Source: Streptosporangiaceae bacterium
GTDB lineage: Bacteria > Actinomycetota > Actinomycetes > Streptosporangiales > Streptosporangiaceae
Length of the DNA stretch: 20,523 bases
Reading direction: 5' to 3'
Assembly (NCBI GenBank): GCA_025934635.1
Contig: JAICWX010000145.1
Location: forward strand, 1-20,523
Positions 12,901-20,514 of this stretch are shown here, one piece after another. The notes below the pieces were generated by a model. The model searched no databases and was not told where the DNA came from. It worked only from the letters and a program-made list of their open reading frames with translations. The position numbers were made by a program, and so were the translations under genes. Numbering within the stretch: the stretch's first letter is position 1; the number at the start of each line of letters is the position of its first letter.

Positions 12901-13908
12901 TCAGCCGAAGGTGACGAGGGCCTTCACGACCGAGCCCTCGTCGATGGCGGCGAAGGCATCGTCGATGCACTCGAACGGGTACCGCCCGGACAGGAACATC
13001 TCGCGCGGCAGCGCGCCGGACTCCACCAAGGTCACGACGCTGCGCAGCACGTCGGCCTCCCTGGGCTGGGCCACGATGAGCGCTGCCCGCCGCGGCGCGG
13101 CCATGACGTCCAGCGGCGCCGGGGCGTCCGGTGCGCTGTAGATGATCAGGCGCCCGCCCGGGCGCACCCAGCGGAAGGCGGCGTCCACGGCCGCCGGCTT
13201 GCCGGCCGCCTCGAAGACCACGTCGGCGCCGCCCAGCTCGCGGAACAGCGCGTCGGCCTCCGGGCCGGCGATGGCGGTGTGGGTGGCGCCCAGCGCGCGG
13301 GCCCGTTCCAGGCGCTCGGGACGGCGGCCGACGCAGACCACGGCCCGCGCCCCGAGCAGCCGGGCGTAGGCCGTGAGCGACAGCCCGGCGATCCCGGTTC
13401 CGCTGATGCCCGCCACGCCGCCGACCAGGCCGCCCGCGTCGGCGGCGATGCTCCAGGTCTCAGCCAGGCTGATCGCCAGCGAGATGTCCTCGGGGGAGTG
13501 GTGCTCGTCGAAGGCGATGTGCGGGAAGTGGTCCGTGGCCGCCTGGCCGGGGTGGTCCTCCTCCCAGGCGGCCGTGTCGCGGACGACGCCCCGCGCGGCA
13601 AACCCGCCCCAGTACATGCGGAGCGGGGGACTGTCCCACCCGTAGGCACTGCACCGGGTGACGAGCTGGCCCGGTTTCAGGTTGCGGACCCGGGCCCCGA
13701 TGGCGGTGACCCGGCCGACGCTCTCGTGTCCGAGGATGCTCGGGTAGCTGACCCCGGGCGCGAACGTTCCGGTTCGCAGCATCCGGTCGGTGCTGTTGCA
13801 GATGCCGCAGGCCACCATGTTGACCCGGGCGTCGTAGTCTCCGGCCTCCGGGTCGGACACGTCCTCGATGGCAGCCGAGCCCGCCGCCTTCATCACCAAT
13901 GCCCTCAT
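12901..13908 (-). CDS. Zinc-type medium-chain alcohol dehydrogenase, probably NADP-dependent
   Basis: This 335-residue MDR protein keeps the catalytic zinc ligands: C37 in CGICNSTD and H61-E62 in LGHES. The four-Cys structural zinc loop is missing. The nucleotide motif is GTGIAG (170-175), and the second strand ends VGRR (193-196). A Gly followed by Arg-Arg there usually means NADP preference, unlike the Asp of the neighbouring MDR. It follows the permease genes and precedes the second MDR, so it is likely one of the two oxidation steps in L-fucose breakdown: L-fucose to fuconolactone, or 2-keto-3-deoxyfuconate to the diketo acid. The ATG has a strong GGAGGAAGGG upstream. The exact substrate cannot be read from sequence. 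Confidence 0.87.
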   Translation of the reverse strand: MRALVMKAAGSAAIEDVSDPEAGDYDARVNMVACGICNSTDRMLRTGTFAPGVSYPSILGHESVGRVTAIGARVRNLKPGQLVTRCSAYGWDSPPLRMYWGGFAARGVVRDTAAWEEDHPGQAATDHFPHIAFDEHHSPEDISLAISLAETWSIAADAGGLVGGVAGISGTGIAGLSLTAYARLLGARAVVCVGRRPERLERARALGATHTAIAGPEADALFRELGGADVVFEAAGKPAAVDAAFRWVRPGGRLIIYSAPDAPAPLDVMAAPRRAALIVAQPREADVLRSVVTLVESGALPREMFLSGRYPFECIDDAFAAIDEGSVVKALVTFG

Positions 13909-13953
13909 CGCCAGCCCTTCCTCCAGTGTTCGCGGTCCGGGTGCCTGCCGCCG

Positions 13954-14829
13954 TCAGCTCTTGAGCGCCCCGGCGCTGATCCCGGCCCGGATGTAGCGCT
14001 GCGCGAAGGCCACCGCCACGACGGCGGGGATGCCCAGGATCAGGCTCCCGGCCATGACCTCGGGCCAGTTGACGTTCTGCAGCGTGACGCCGGTCAGGTT
14101 GTAGATCGAGATGCTCGCCGGGAGGATCTGGTTGTTGCTCGCGAACGTCTCCGCGAACAGGAAGTCACCCCAGGCCGACAGGAACGCGAAGATCGCCGCG
14201 GTGGCGATCGCGGGCTGCGCGATCGGGATGGCGATCTTCCATAGCACCCGCAGCGAGGACGCGCCGTCGACCTGCGCCGCCTCGATCAGCTCCTCCGGGA
14301 TCGCCAGCATGTAGGTGTAGATGATCAGGACGCCCAGCGGCACCGAGTAGAGCGAGTCGGCCAGGATGACGCCCTGGTAGGTGTTGAGGATGTGCAGTGT
14401 GTAGAGGATCTTGTCGAGCGGGATCACGAAGGTGATCGTCGGGAACACCAGCCCGAACAGCACGAGCAGCCGCACCAGCGTGCCGGTGCGGCGGGCCCGG
14501 CCCAGCAGCAGGCCGTAGCCGGCCGTGATGGACAGGAACAGCGAGAGCACGACCGTCCCGGCCGAGATGATGAACGAGTGCCACAGCCCGCTGTCGATGA
14601 TCTGCCAGGCGGCCCGCAGCCCGGCCAGCGTCGGGTGCGGCGGGAAGAAGTAGGCCGGTGAGTGGAACAGCTCGAGCTGGGTGGACAGGGCCGACTGGAT
14701 CAGCCAGTAGACCGGGAACAGCAGGCCGATCATCGTGATCAGCAGCAGCGCCCGGCTGAGGAAGCGGCGGGCGGTGGCCGGCCACCGCAGTTTCGCGACG
14801 GGCCGGTCCAGGCTCTCTCGTGGCGTCAT
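13954..14829 (-). CDS. Carbohydrate ABC transporter permease (MalG/UgpE type)
   Basis: This 291-residue inner-membrane protein has six predicted helices: about 24-48, 85-108, 118-140, 155-178, 205-225 and 258-278. The EAA loop that contacts the ATPase is EEL-IEAAQVDGASSLRVLW (residues 179-197, then KIAIP). The length and short N-terminus fit the second permease of the CUT1 family, which imports oligosaccharides. Its ATG overlaps the upstream permease stop (ATGA), so the two subunits are made in step. With the lipoprotein it forms an importer whose ATPase is not encoded here; a shared MsiK-type ATPase is the usual actinobacterial solution. Confidence 0.93.
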   Translation of the reverse strand: MTPRESLDRPVAKLRWPATARRFLSRALLLITMIGLLFPVYWLIQSALSTQLELFHSPAYFFPPHPTLAGLRAAWQIIDSGLWHSFIISAGTVVLSLFLSITAGYGLLLGRARRTGTLVRLLVLFGLVFPTITFVIPLDKILYTLHILNTYQGVILADSLYSVPLGVLIIYTYMLAIPEELIEAAQVDGASSLRVLWKIAIPIAQPAIATAAIFAFLSAWGDFLFAETFASNNQILPASISIYNLTGVTLQNVNWPEVMAGSLILGIPAVVAVAFAQRYIRAGISAGALKS

Positions 14830-15875
14830 GTGGCGGCCTCCGGTGCGGTCCTCGGCAGCCGGCGCCGGCCGGCCCGTCGCTCGCTCCGGGCCTGCGACCT
14901 GGTTGCGAGCAGGTACATTCCGGCCACGCACAGCAGCACGACCGCGACCCCGAGAATGATCGCGGAGCCCTGCCCGTAGTTGAAGTTCACGAACGCCTGG
15001 GTGTAAGCCAGGACCCCGGGCAGCATCGTGGCGTCGGCCGGCCCGCCCTGGGTGAGGATCCAGACGAACGCGAAGACGTTCATCGTGCCCATGATCCCGA
15101 GCATGAGGACGGTGAGCAGGGTCTCGCGCATCAGCGGGATGGTGATCCTGATCAGCTCCTTCCACCAGCCGGCGCCGTCGATCAGGGCCGCGTCGTGGAG
15201 ATCGGCCGGGATCGACTGCAGGCCGCTCTGGATGACCAGGTAGTTGAACGGGATGCCGATCCAGATGTTGAGCACGATCACCACGATGAGCGCGTCGTTG
15301 CCGGTCTGCAGGAAGTACGGGACGGCGTGGCCCAGCCCGAAGCTCCGGTAGAGCGAGTCGAACAAGCCGCTGGGGGAGGCGAACATCCACAAGAATACCG
15401 TCGTCGTCGCGACCGGCGGGAACAGCCACGGAAGCAGCACCAGCGACCGGGCCCACCGCCGGGCCCGGGACTTCTCGTGCAGCGCGATGGCCAGCAGGCC
15501 GCCGATCAGGAACTGCGGGACGATCGACCCGACCAGGAAGATCGCGGTGTTGCGCAGCATCGGGTTGAAGCCCTGCAGCGTGGGCAGCGCGCGGAAGTTC
15601 TGGAAGCCCGCGAAGCGCCAGCCGCCGGTGATGAAGTTCGTGGCGTTCACGTACGAGAAGGCCATCCGGATGGTCTCCTCGATCGGGTAGCCGAACATGA
15701 CCAGCAGCCACACGACGATCGGGACCAGGTACGGCCAGGCCCGCGACCGGCGCAGGCCGGGCCGCCGGGCGCCCGTCATGCGCGGGCCGAACCGCCGCGC
15801 GCCGGGCGGCCGGCCGCGCCCCGGATCCCGGAGTCCGGGGCGCGCCTCGTCAGTTCGGAGCAGCTTGCTGGACAT
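14826..15875 (-). CDS. Carbohydrate ABC transporter permease (MalF/UgpA type)
   Basis: This 349-residue membrane protein has an Arg/Pro/Gly-rich cytoplasmic head (1-46), then AWPYLVPIVVWLLVMFGYP as the first helix, and five more helices. The EAA loop DAALIDGAGWWKELIRITIP (228-247) marks it as the first CUT1 permease. It pairs with the next gene product and receives sugar from the lipoprotein encoded just upstream; its start ATG follows directly on that gene's TAA (TAAATG). An internal ATG at 15779 (residue 33) would remove most of the head, but neither start has a convincing ribosome site, so coupling to the upstream gene is likely. Confidence 0.93.
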   Translation of the reverse strand: MSSKLLRTDEARPGLRDPGRGRPPGARRFGPRMTGARRPGLRRSRAWPYLVPIVVWLLVMFGYPIEETIRMAFSYVNATNFITGGWRFAGFQNFRALPTLQGFNPMLRNTAIFLVGSIVPQFLIGGLLAIALHEKSRARRWARSLVLLPWLFPPVATTTVFLWMFASPSGLFDSLYRSFGLGHAVPYFLQTGNDALIVVIVLNIWIGIPFNYLVIQSGLQSIPADLHDAALIDGAGWWKELIRITIPLMRETLLTVLMLGIMGTMNVFAFVWILTQGGPADATMLPGVLAYTQAFVNFNYGQGSAIILGVAVVLLCVAGMYLLATRSQARSERRAGRRRLPRTAPEAAT

Positions 15876-17210
15876 TTAGCTGCCAGACCCCGCCAGTGAG
15901 GCCTTCGCCGCGGCCTGCGCGGCGGCGAGCGCGGCGGGCGCCGTCTTCTGGCCCTCGAGCACCTGGACGACCGCGGTGTTCAGGTCGTTGGAGTAGGTGT
16001 TGAAGGCGACCCCGAGAGTGCTGGTCCGGCCCTTGGCGAACTTGAGCTCATCGACGAACGGCGTCAGCTTGGGGTTGGCCTTCTCCTGGGCCGGCCACAG
16101 CGACGGGCGGACCGACAGGTACTGCAGCTTCTGGTCGAACTGCAGCAGGATCTGCGGCTGCTGGCTCCACTTGATGAAGTCCCAGGCCGCGGCCTGGTGG
16201 GCCGAATCGGTGATGGGGACGGTCCACACCTCGCCGCCGAGCGGCACGGACGGCTTGGCGTTGGCGTCCACCAGCGGGATGGCGAAGGTGCCGAAATCGG
16301 TGAAGTGGTCAGCGGCGAGCGTCGGGAAGTCCCACGGCCCGCTCTCGACCATGGCCAGCTTGCCCTGGACCAGCTGGGGAATGTTGGTCGACTGGCACTG
16401 GGTGATGATCTCCTTGTTGGCCACGCCCGAGGTCAGGAGCTGGTGCCAGAAGTTCACCGCGGCGACCATGCCCGGTGCGGTCAGCTGGTTGACATCGAGG
16501 CCCTGCTGGTAGACCCAGGGCAGGAGCTGCCAGCCCCCGCTGCACCCGCCGCCGACGCCGATCGCGCCGTAGGTCAGCCCCTGGACCTTGCTCATGATGG
16601 TCTTGCTGACGGTGAGCAGCTGATCCCAGGTCGTGGGCAGTGTGGTGATCCCGGCCTGGGCGAAGATCTTCTTGTTGTAGATGATGCCCAGCGCGTTCGT
16701 GCCGATCTCGATGCCGTACGTCTGGCCCTTGACGGTGGTGACGGCGCGCGAGCCGGCCAGGTAGCTGTTCCACTGGCCCCACTTGGCCAGGTCGGAGTTC
16801 AGGCTGAGGAACTGCTGGGTGGCGGCGAGGTTGGGGATTTGCGGGTTGTCGGGCACGGCCAGGTCGGGCAGGTTGCGGGTCTGTGCGTCGGAGAGCAGCT
16901 TGGGCAGGATCTCGGTGCCGGCCACGCTCTGCCGGTCGATCGTGACGTTGGGGTGCGTCTTCTCGTACTGCGAGAACAGCCACTTGAACGCGTCGGACTG
17001 GGGCAGCCCGGCCGGGTAGTCGTCCAGCTCGGTGAGCGTGATGTGGCCGCCCGCGGCGGACCCGGATCCGCCCGAGCTGCAGGCGGTGAGGGCCGTGGCG
17101 GCGCCGGCCAGGATGCACGCGGTGGCGACGGCCTTCCAGTGCAGCCGGCCGCGCGGTGCCGGCCTGCGATGTGCCTGTCTGCCTGATCTAAGCCTGGATA
17201 GTCCGTTCAT
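15876..17210 (-). CDS. Extracellular sugar-binding lipoprotein of a CUT1 ABC importer
   Basis: This 444-residue protein has a signal peptide with a basic head (1-26), a hydrophobic core AVATACILAGAATAL and lipobox LTAC (lipid-modified C44), then a Gly/Ser tether. The mature part has the type-1 solute-binding layout: SDAFKWLFSQYEKTHPNVTI, DLAVPDNPQIPNLA, GTNALGIIYNKKIFAQAGI, TTWDQLL, and near the end WDFIKWSQQPQ. It captures the sugar outside the membrane and hands it to the two permeases. The fucosidase in the same operon suggests a fucosylated oligosaccharide or glycoside. Start ATG 17210 has AGGGAGG eight bases upstream; the 19-codon extension to 17267 would cover that site. The mRNA just upstream carries a hairpin. 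Confidence 0.94.
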   Translation of the reverse strand: MNGLSRLRSGRQAHRRPAPRGRLHWKAVATACILAGAATALTACSSGGSGSAAGGHITLTELDDYPAGLPQSDAFKWLFSQYEKTHPNVTIDRQSVAGTEILPKLLSDAQTRNLPDLAVPDNPQIPNLAATQQFLSLNSDLAKWGQWNSYLAGSRAVTTVKGQTYGIEIGTNALGIIYNKKIFAQAGITTLPTTWDQLLTVSKTIMSKVQGLTYGAIGVGGGCSGGWQLLPWVYQQGLDVNQLTAPGMVAAVNFWHQLLTSGVANKEIITQCQSTNIPQLVQGKLAMVESGPWDFPTLAADHFTDFGTFAIPLVDANAKPSVPLGGEVWTVPITDSAHQAAAWDFIKWSQQPQILLQFDQKLQYLSVRPSLWPAQEKANPKLTPFVDELKFAKGRTSTLGVAFNTYSNDLNTAVVQVLEGQKTAPAALAAAQAAAKASLAGSGS

Positions 17211-17230
17211 GTTCGGTTCCTCCCTGTACC

Positions 17231-17257
17231 GGGCATCCGCCAGACGGCGATGTGCCC
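17231..17257 (-). promoter_or_regulatory. Intercistronic hairpin upstream of the binding-protein gene
   Basis: GGGCA, an internal mismatch, CGCC, a four-base loop AGAC, GGCG, a mismatch and TGCCC form an imperfect stem in the 66-bp spacer between the dehydratase stop and the lipoprotein start. The ribosome site lies just outside it. In sugar ABC operons, hairpins at this position often protect the binding-protein mRNA end and raise its level; that role here is inference. A seven-codon frame (MSTSIAA, 17280-17257) overlapping the dehydratase stop also sits here. Confidence 0.5.
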
Positions 17258-17276
17258 TAAGCGGCAATGCTGGTGC

Positions 17277-18644
17277 TCATGACGTTGGCCTCCCGTCCGG
17301 CGGACCGGCGGCACCGGAGCGCCACGCGGCCCCGGCCGGGAAGGAGAACTCGGCGACCGACTCGGGTCGCAGCTGCGTCGAGGCGCCGGCGGTGACGGGG
17401 GCCTGGTACCGCCCGGCGGTGACAACGGCCGGGCTGGTGAAGTGCTCGTGCAGGTGGTCGATCCACTCGATCATCCGGCCGTCGGTGGTGCCGCTCAGCG
17501 CGACGTAGTCGAACATGGCCAGGTGCTGGACGATCTCGCACAGCCCGACGCCGCCCGCGTGCGGGCAGACCGGTACGCCGAACTTGGCCGCCAGCAGCAG
17601 GTTGGCAACGTTCTCGTTCACGCCCGCCACCCGGCAGGCGTCGATCTGCATGACGTCGATGGCGCGGGCCTGCAGCAGCTGCTTGAACACCACCCGGTTG
17701 GGGACGTGTTCGCCGGTAGCCACCGCGACCGGCCGTACGCCCTCCCGGACGGCGGCCATCCCGAGGATGTCCGAGGGGCTCGTCGGCTCCTCGATCCAGG
17801 CCGGGCGCAGCGGAGCCAGCTCGCGTACCCAGCTGATGGCGGTGGGCACTTCCCAGACCTGGTTGGCGTCGATGGCGATCCGCGTGTCGTCGCCGACCGC
17901 CTTCCGGGCGATAGCGAAGCGCCGCTTGTCGTCCTCGAGCCGGACCCCCACCTTCAGCTTGATCTGGGTGAAGCCGTCCGCGACGGCCTGCGCGGACAGG
18001 CGCGCCAGATCGTCATCGGAATAGCCGAGCCAGCCCGGGGTCGTGGAGTACGCAGGGAACCCGTCCCGGCGCAGCGCCGCCGCCCGCCCGTCCCGGCCCG
18101 CCTGGCCGCGTTCCAGCAGCTCCAGGGCCTCGTCGCGGGTGAGCGCATCGGTCAGGTAGCGGAAATCGACGAGGTCGGCGACCTGATCGGGAGACAGGCC
18201 GGCCAGCAGCTGCCACAGCGGCTGGCCCGCCCGGCGGGCGGCCAGATCCCAGCACGCGTTCACCACGGCACCGACCGCCATATGCGCGATTCCGCATTCG
18301 GGCCCCAGCCAGCGCGTCGGGCTATCGCTGACCAGCTTCCGGTACAGGCCCCCCAGGTCGGCCAGGACCTCGTCGAGGTAGAGGCCGGCCAGGAACGGCT
18401 CCAGCGCCCGGATCGCGGCGACCTGGACCTCGGTGCCGCGCCCGATCGTGAACACGAACGCGTGCCCGGCCAGCCGCTCACCTCCGGCCGCGGGGTCTCC
18501 CTCGTCGGTCTCGATGACCAGGTACGCCGCCGAGTAATCGGGATTCGGGTTCATCGCATCGGAGCCGTCGAGGTGCGCCGAGGTCGGGAAGCGGACGTCG
18601 TGGGTGCTGAAGCCCGTGATCCTGGAGTCAGCCAATGCGGCCAC
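17277..18644 (-). CDS. fucD: L-fuconate dehydratase (enolase superfamily, mandelate racemase group)
   Basis: This protein of about 455 residues shows near-continuous family matches: [20 protein letters not shown] at the start, [53 protein letters not shown]. Catalytic residues by pattern: K231 in IKLKVG; metal ligands D259 (IDAN), E285 (WIEEPTSP) and E312 (GEH); and H362 ([10 protein letters not shown]). It dehydrates L-fuconate to 2-keto-3-deoxy-L-fuconate with Mg2+. It is the surest functional marker of the operon. The start is uncertain: GTG 18644 is preferred because GTG 18683 would put a perfect 27-bp palindrome inside the coding region. Neither has a good ribosome site; TTG 18635 is a third choice. 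The C-terminus has about 12 extra residues. Confidence 0.95.
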   Translation of the reverse strand: MAALADSRITGFSTHDVRFPTSAHLDGSDAMNPNPDYSAAYLVIETDEGDPAAGGERLAGHAFVFTIGRGTEVQVAAIRALEPFLAGLYLDEVLADLGGLYRKLVSDSPTRWLGPECGIAHMAVGAVVNACWDLAARRAGQPLWQLLAGLSPDQVADLVDFRYLTDALTRDEALELLERGQAGRDGRAAALRRDGFPAYSTTPGWLGYSDDDLARLSAQAVADGFTQIKLKVGVRLEDDKRRFAIARKAVGDDTRIAIDANQVWEVPTAISWVRELAPLRPAWIEEPTSPSDILGMAAVREGVRPVAVATGEHVPNRVVFKQLLQARAIDVMQIDACRVAGVNENVANLLLAAKFGVPVCPHAGGVGLCEIVQHLAMFDYVALSGTTDGRMIEWIDHLHEHFTSPAVVTAGRYQAPVTAGASTQLRPESVAEFSFPAGAAWRSGAAGPPDGRPTS

Positions 18645-18657
18645 CGCGATGCGGGCG

Positions 18658-18684
18658 GGTGCCCGCGGCCAGGCCGCGGGCACC
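18658..18684 (-). promoter_or_regulatory. 27-bp perfect palindrome between fucosidase and dehydratase genes
   Basis: GGTGCCCGCGGCC, a single central A, then its exact reverse complement. The 13-bp arms have no mismatch. It sits 20 bases past the fucosidase stop and 14 bases before the preferred dehydratase start. As RNA it would be a very stable G/C stem with no U-run, so an attenuator, processing site or ribosome-controlling hairpin is more likely than a simple terminator. A protein-binding site is also possible. Confidence 0.7.
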
Positions 18685-18704
18685 GCGGGAGCGGGATTGC
18701 AGGG

Positions 18705-19997
18705 TCACTGGCCGGACTCCAGGAACAGCTCGATCACGGGCACGGTCACGTCAGGAGAGCGGACGGGCAGGGTCAGCGTCAGCACATCGGCGCCCAGCCC
18801 GCCCATGGTGGTGTTCTGCGCCTGCTGATCCGGATCGGTGACTTCCACATGCACCTCCGACCCGTCGTGCAGGAACTGCGCGAACCGCACCTTCCCGCCC
18901 AGGCCGGGAAGGTGCACATGCTGGAAGGGCCAGGCGAACAGGTGCAGGTACAGCCGGTCGCCCCGCTGGGTGTAGCGGGTGTCGGGCGGCGGCGTGAACG
19001 AGGCGGGCCCGGCGCCGTAGACCGACCTGGCATTGCCGTCCATCCAGCGGCCGATGTCAGCGAGTACCTCCTGCGCGTACGGCTCGAGCTCCCCGCGGGC
19101 CGTCGGACCCACGTTGAGCAGCATGTTGCCGTCCTTGGACACCCCGTCGACCAGCATGCGGATGAGCTGGCCGGAGGACTTCCAGTCCTGGTTGTCGCGG
19201 TCATAGCCCCAGCTGCCGTTCAGCGTCTGGCAGGCCTCCCACAGCCGGTCATCGGAGGCCAGTGACGCGGCGGGCTGGTACTGCTCCGGCGTCACGACAT
19301 CGCCTTCGTAGTCGAGCCGGTCGTTGACGACCACATCGGGCTGCAGCGACCGGATCAGCTCGAGAAGTTCCGGCGAGCGCCAGTCGTCGCGGCCCTTGCC
19401 GCCCCAGGTCCGCCCCGGATAGGAGAAGTCGAAGAACAGGTAGTCCACCGGGCCGTAGCTGGTCAGCAATTCACGGACCTGGCCGTGCAGGTAGTCGGCA
19501 TAGCGGCGGACGTCGCGGCCGCGGGCGGCCTCGATGGCCGCCTGGTCGTCGCGCTGAGGATGCAGGCCGTCGATCGGGAAATCCGGGTGATGCCAGTCGA
19601 GCAGCGAGTGGTAGAAGCCGATCCGCAGGCCCTCGGCCCGGAACGCCTCCACCCAGGGCCGGAGCAGGTCACGCCCGGCCGCGGTGTTCGTGGCCTTGTA
19701 GTCGGTGAGCGCGGAGTCCCACAGGCAGAAGCCCTCATGGTGCTTGGTAGTCAGCACCGCGTACAGCATCCCGGCCTGGCGGGCCATCCGGGCCCACTTC
19801 GCGGGGTCATATCGGTCCGGGTCGAAATGGTCGAAGTAGGGCTGGTACGCCGTGTCGTCCAGGCGCTCCCGCTGTTTCACCCATTCGTGACGCGCGGCTA
19901 CCGAGTACAGGCCCCAGTGGATGAACATGCCCAGGCGGGCTTCGCGCATCCACCGCAGCCGGCCGGCCCGGCCGCTGGCTTCGTCATGCTGCGACAC
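18705..19997 (-). CDS. GH29 alpha-L-fucosidase, cytoplasmic
   Basis: This 430-residue glycoside hydrolase of family 29 shows LGMFIHWGLYSV (22-33), the fucose-binding TTKHHEGFCLWDS (83-95), FYHSLLDWHHPDFP, the nucleophile strand VDYLFFDFSYPG (D190) and MLLNVGPTARGEL. A C-terminal beta domain (about 340-430) follows. There is no signal peptide, so it acts inside the cell on imported fucosides and releases L-fucose with retention. GTG 19997 is chosen because GGGAGG lies seven to eight bases upstream. It is the first gene of the operon, behind the control region 20000-20523. The acid/base residue is not obvious by eye, which is normal for GH29. Confidence 0.94.
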   Translation of the reverse strand: MSQHDEASGRAGRLRWMREARLGMFIHWGLYSVAARHEWVKQRERLDDTAYQPYFDHFDPDRYDPAKWARMARQAGMLYAVLTTKHHEGFCLWDSALTDYKATNTAAGRDLLRPWVEAFRAEGLRIGFYHSLLDWHHPDFPIDGLHPQRDDQAAIEAARGRDVRRYADYLHGQVRELLTSYGPVDYLFFDFSYPGRTWGGKGRDDWRSPELLELIRSLQPDVVVNDRLDYEGDVVTPEQYQPAASLASDDRLWEACQTLNGSWGYDRDNQDWKSSGQLIRMLVDGVSKDGNMLLNVGPTARGELEPYAQEVLADIGRWMDGNARSVYGAGPASFTPPPDTRYTQRGDRLYLHLFAWPFQHVHLPGLGGKVRFAQFLHDGSEVHVEVTDPDQQAQNTTMGGLGADVLTLTLPVRSPDVTVPVIELFLESGQ

Positions 19998-20085
19998 GAT
20001 GATCCTCCCAAGTCAGACCGCACGAGGACCTCCGGCCATCTCTGTGATAGCCGCCACCTGCAGAGGTACCTGCCGTGATGCCTGC

Positions 20086-20115
20086 AACATAGATCCGATG
20101 TATATAACAAGTCAA
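20086..20115 (-). promoter_or_regulatory. Promoter candidate P1 of the fucose operon
   Basis: Minus-strand TTGACT (20115-20110) and TATGTT (20091-20086) are spaced by 18 bases in a locally A/T-rich stretch, about 80 bases before the fucosidase start. AATAC-TC-GTATT at 20114-20125, a perfect 5-bp inverted repeat, touches the -35 and may be an operator. AGGTACCT (20064-20071) is a further short palindrome in the leader. Confidence 0.5.
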
Positions 20116-20213
20116 TACTCGTATTCCCGGCAAATTACGGCGAAAATGAGCGTTGAAGTCGAGGAGCCATCAGATCTTTGGCCAGTCTGGCTCAGCGAGC
20201 AGGAGCCGCGGAA

Positions 20214-20231
20214 CCGTGGCCGCAGCCACGG
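20214..20231. other. Perfect 7-bp hairpin upstream of P1
   Basis: CCGTGGC, loop CGCA, GCCACGG. It lies between the tandem repeat array and P1. No T-run follows on either strand, so a terminator is not supported, but it would fold in any transcript starting at P2. Confidence 0.5.
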
Positions 20232-20261
20232 CGGGCCGGCGGCAGGCTGCCCGGCACCCGG

Positions 20262-20393
20262 GCGGGCCGCTCTGACCCTCGCAGGCGGGCCGCTCTGGCT
20301 CCCGGGCGGGCCGCTCTGACCCTCGCAGGCGGGCCGCTCTGGCTCCCGGGCGGGCCGCTCTGGCTCCCGCGCGGGCCGCTCTGGCTCCCGCAG
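20262..20393. repeat. Six-copy 21/23-bp tandem repeat in the operon control region
   Basis: The core GCGGGCCGCTCT starts at 20262, 20285, 20306, 20329, 20350 and 20371, followed by either GACCCTCGCAG or GGCTCCCGG/GGCTCCCGC. Spacings are 23, 21, 23, 21, 21, so the first four units form two copies of a 44-bp higher-order unit. A decayed seventh unit begins at 20394. Unit length is not a multiple of three throughout, so it is not a protein repeat. Confidence 0.92.
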
Positions 20394-20472
20394 GCGAGCC
20401 CCTCCGGGCCCGGGAGCGCGCGAACGGCACGCGCTGCGAATCATGAGGCGCATCCGCATCATCATGATCTAT

Positions 20473-20494
20473 CGTGTATCGTGCACGATACACG
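20473..20494. promoter_or_regulatory. 22-bp perfect palindrome, candidate GntR-type operator
   Basis: CGTGTATCGTG followed by its exact reverse complement. The centre TCGT-GC-ACGA has the T-x-GT...AC-x-A form of GntR-family half-sites. It overlaps the -10 and transcript start of promoter P2 on the minus strand, the place for steric repression. The operon's own GntR/FCD protein is the natural candidate. The window ends 29 bases further, so a gene beyond the edge could also own this site. Confidence 0.7.
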
Positions 20495-20514
20495 CCACCC
20501 AGAATCTGTGTCAA
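20485..20514 (-). promoter_or_regulatory. Promoter candidate P2, TTGACA type
   Basis: Minus-strand TTGACA (20514-20509) is a perfect -35; TATCGT (20490-20485) after an 18-base spacer is a fair -10 lying inside the 22-bp palindrome. Transcription would cross the tandem repeat and the 20214-20231 hairpin before reaching the fucosidase gene, giving a leader of about 480 bases. Between 20000 and 20523 I see no convincing protein-coding gene. Confidence 0.5.

Noticed and set aside
13954..15711. One 585-codon minus-strand frame that would fuse the two permeases
   Set aside because: Its first half is out of frame with the true first permease (14826-15875) and gives Arg/Pro/His-rich sequence; only the part from ATG 14829 is real.
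20112..20465. Minus-strand frame of 117 codons starting just after promoter P2
   Set aside because: It runs through the 21/23-bp tandem repeat with REPERPA-like low-complexity translation and frame-shifting unit lengths; no ribosome site and no recognisable domain.
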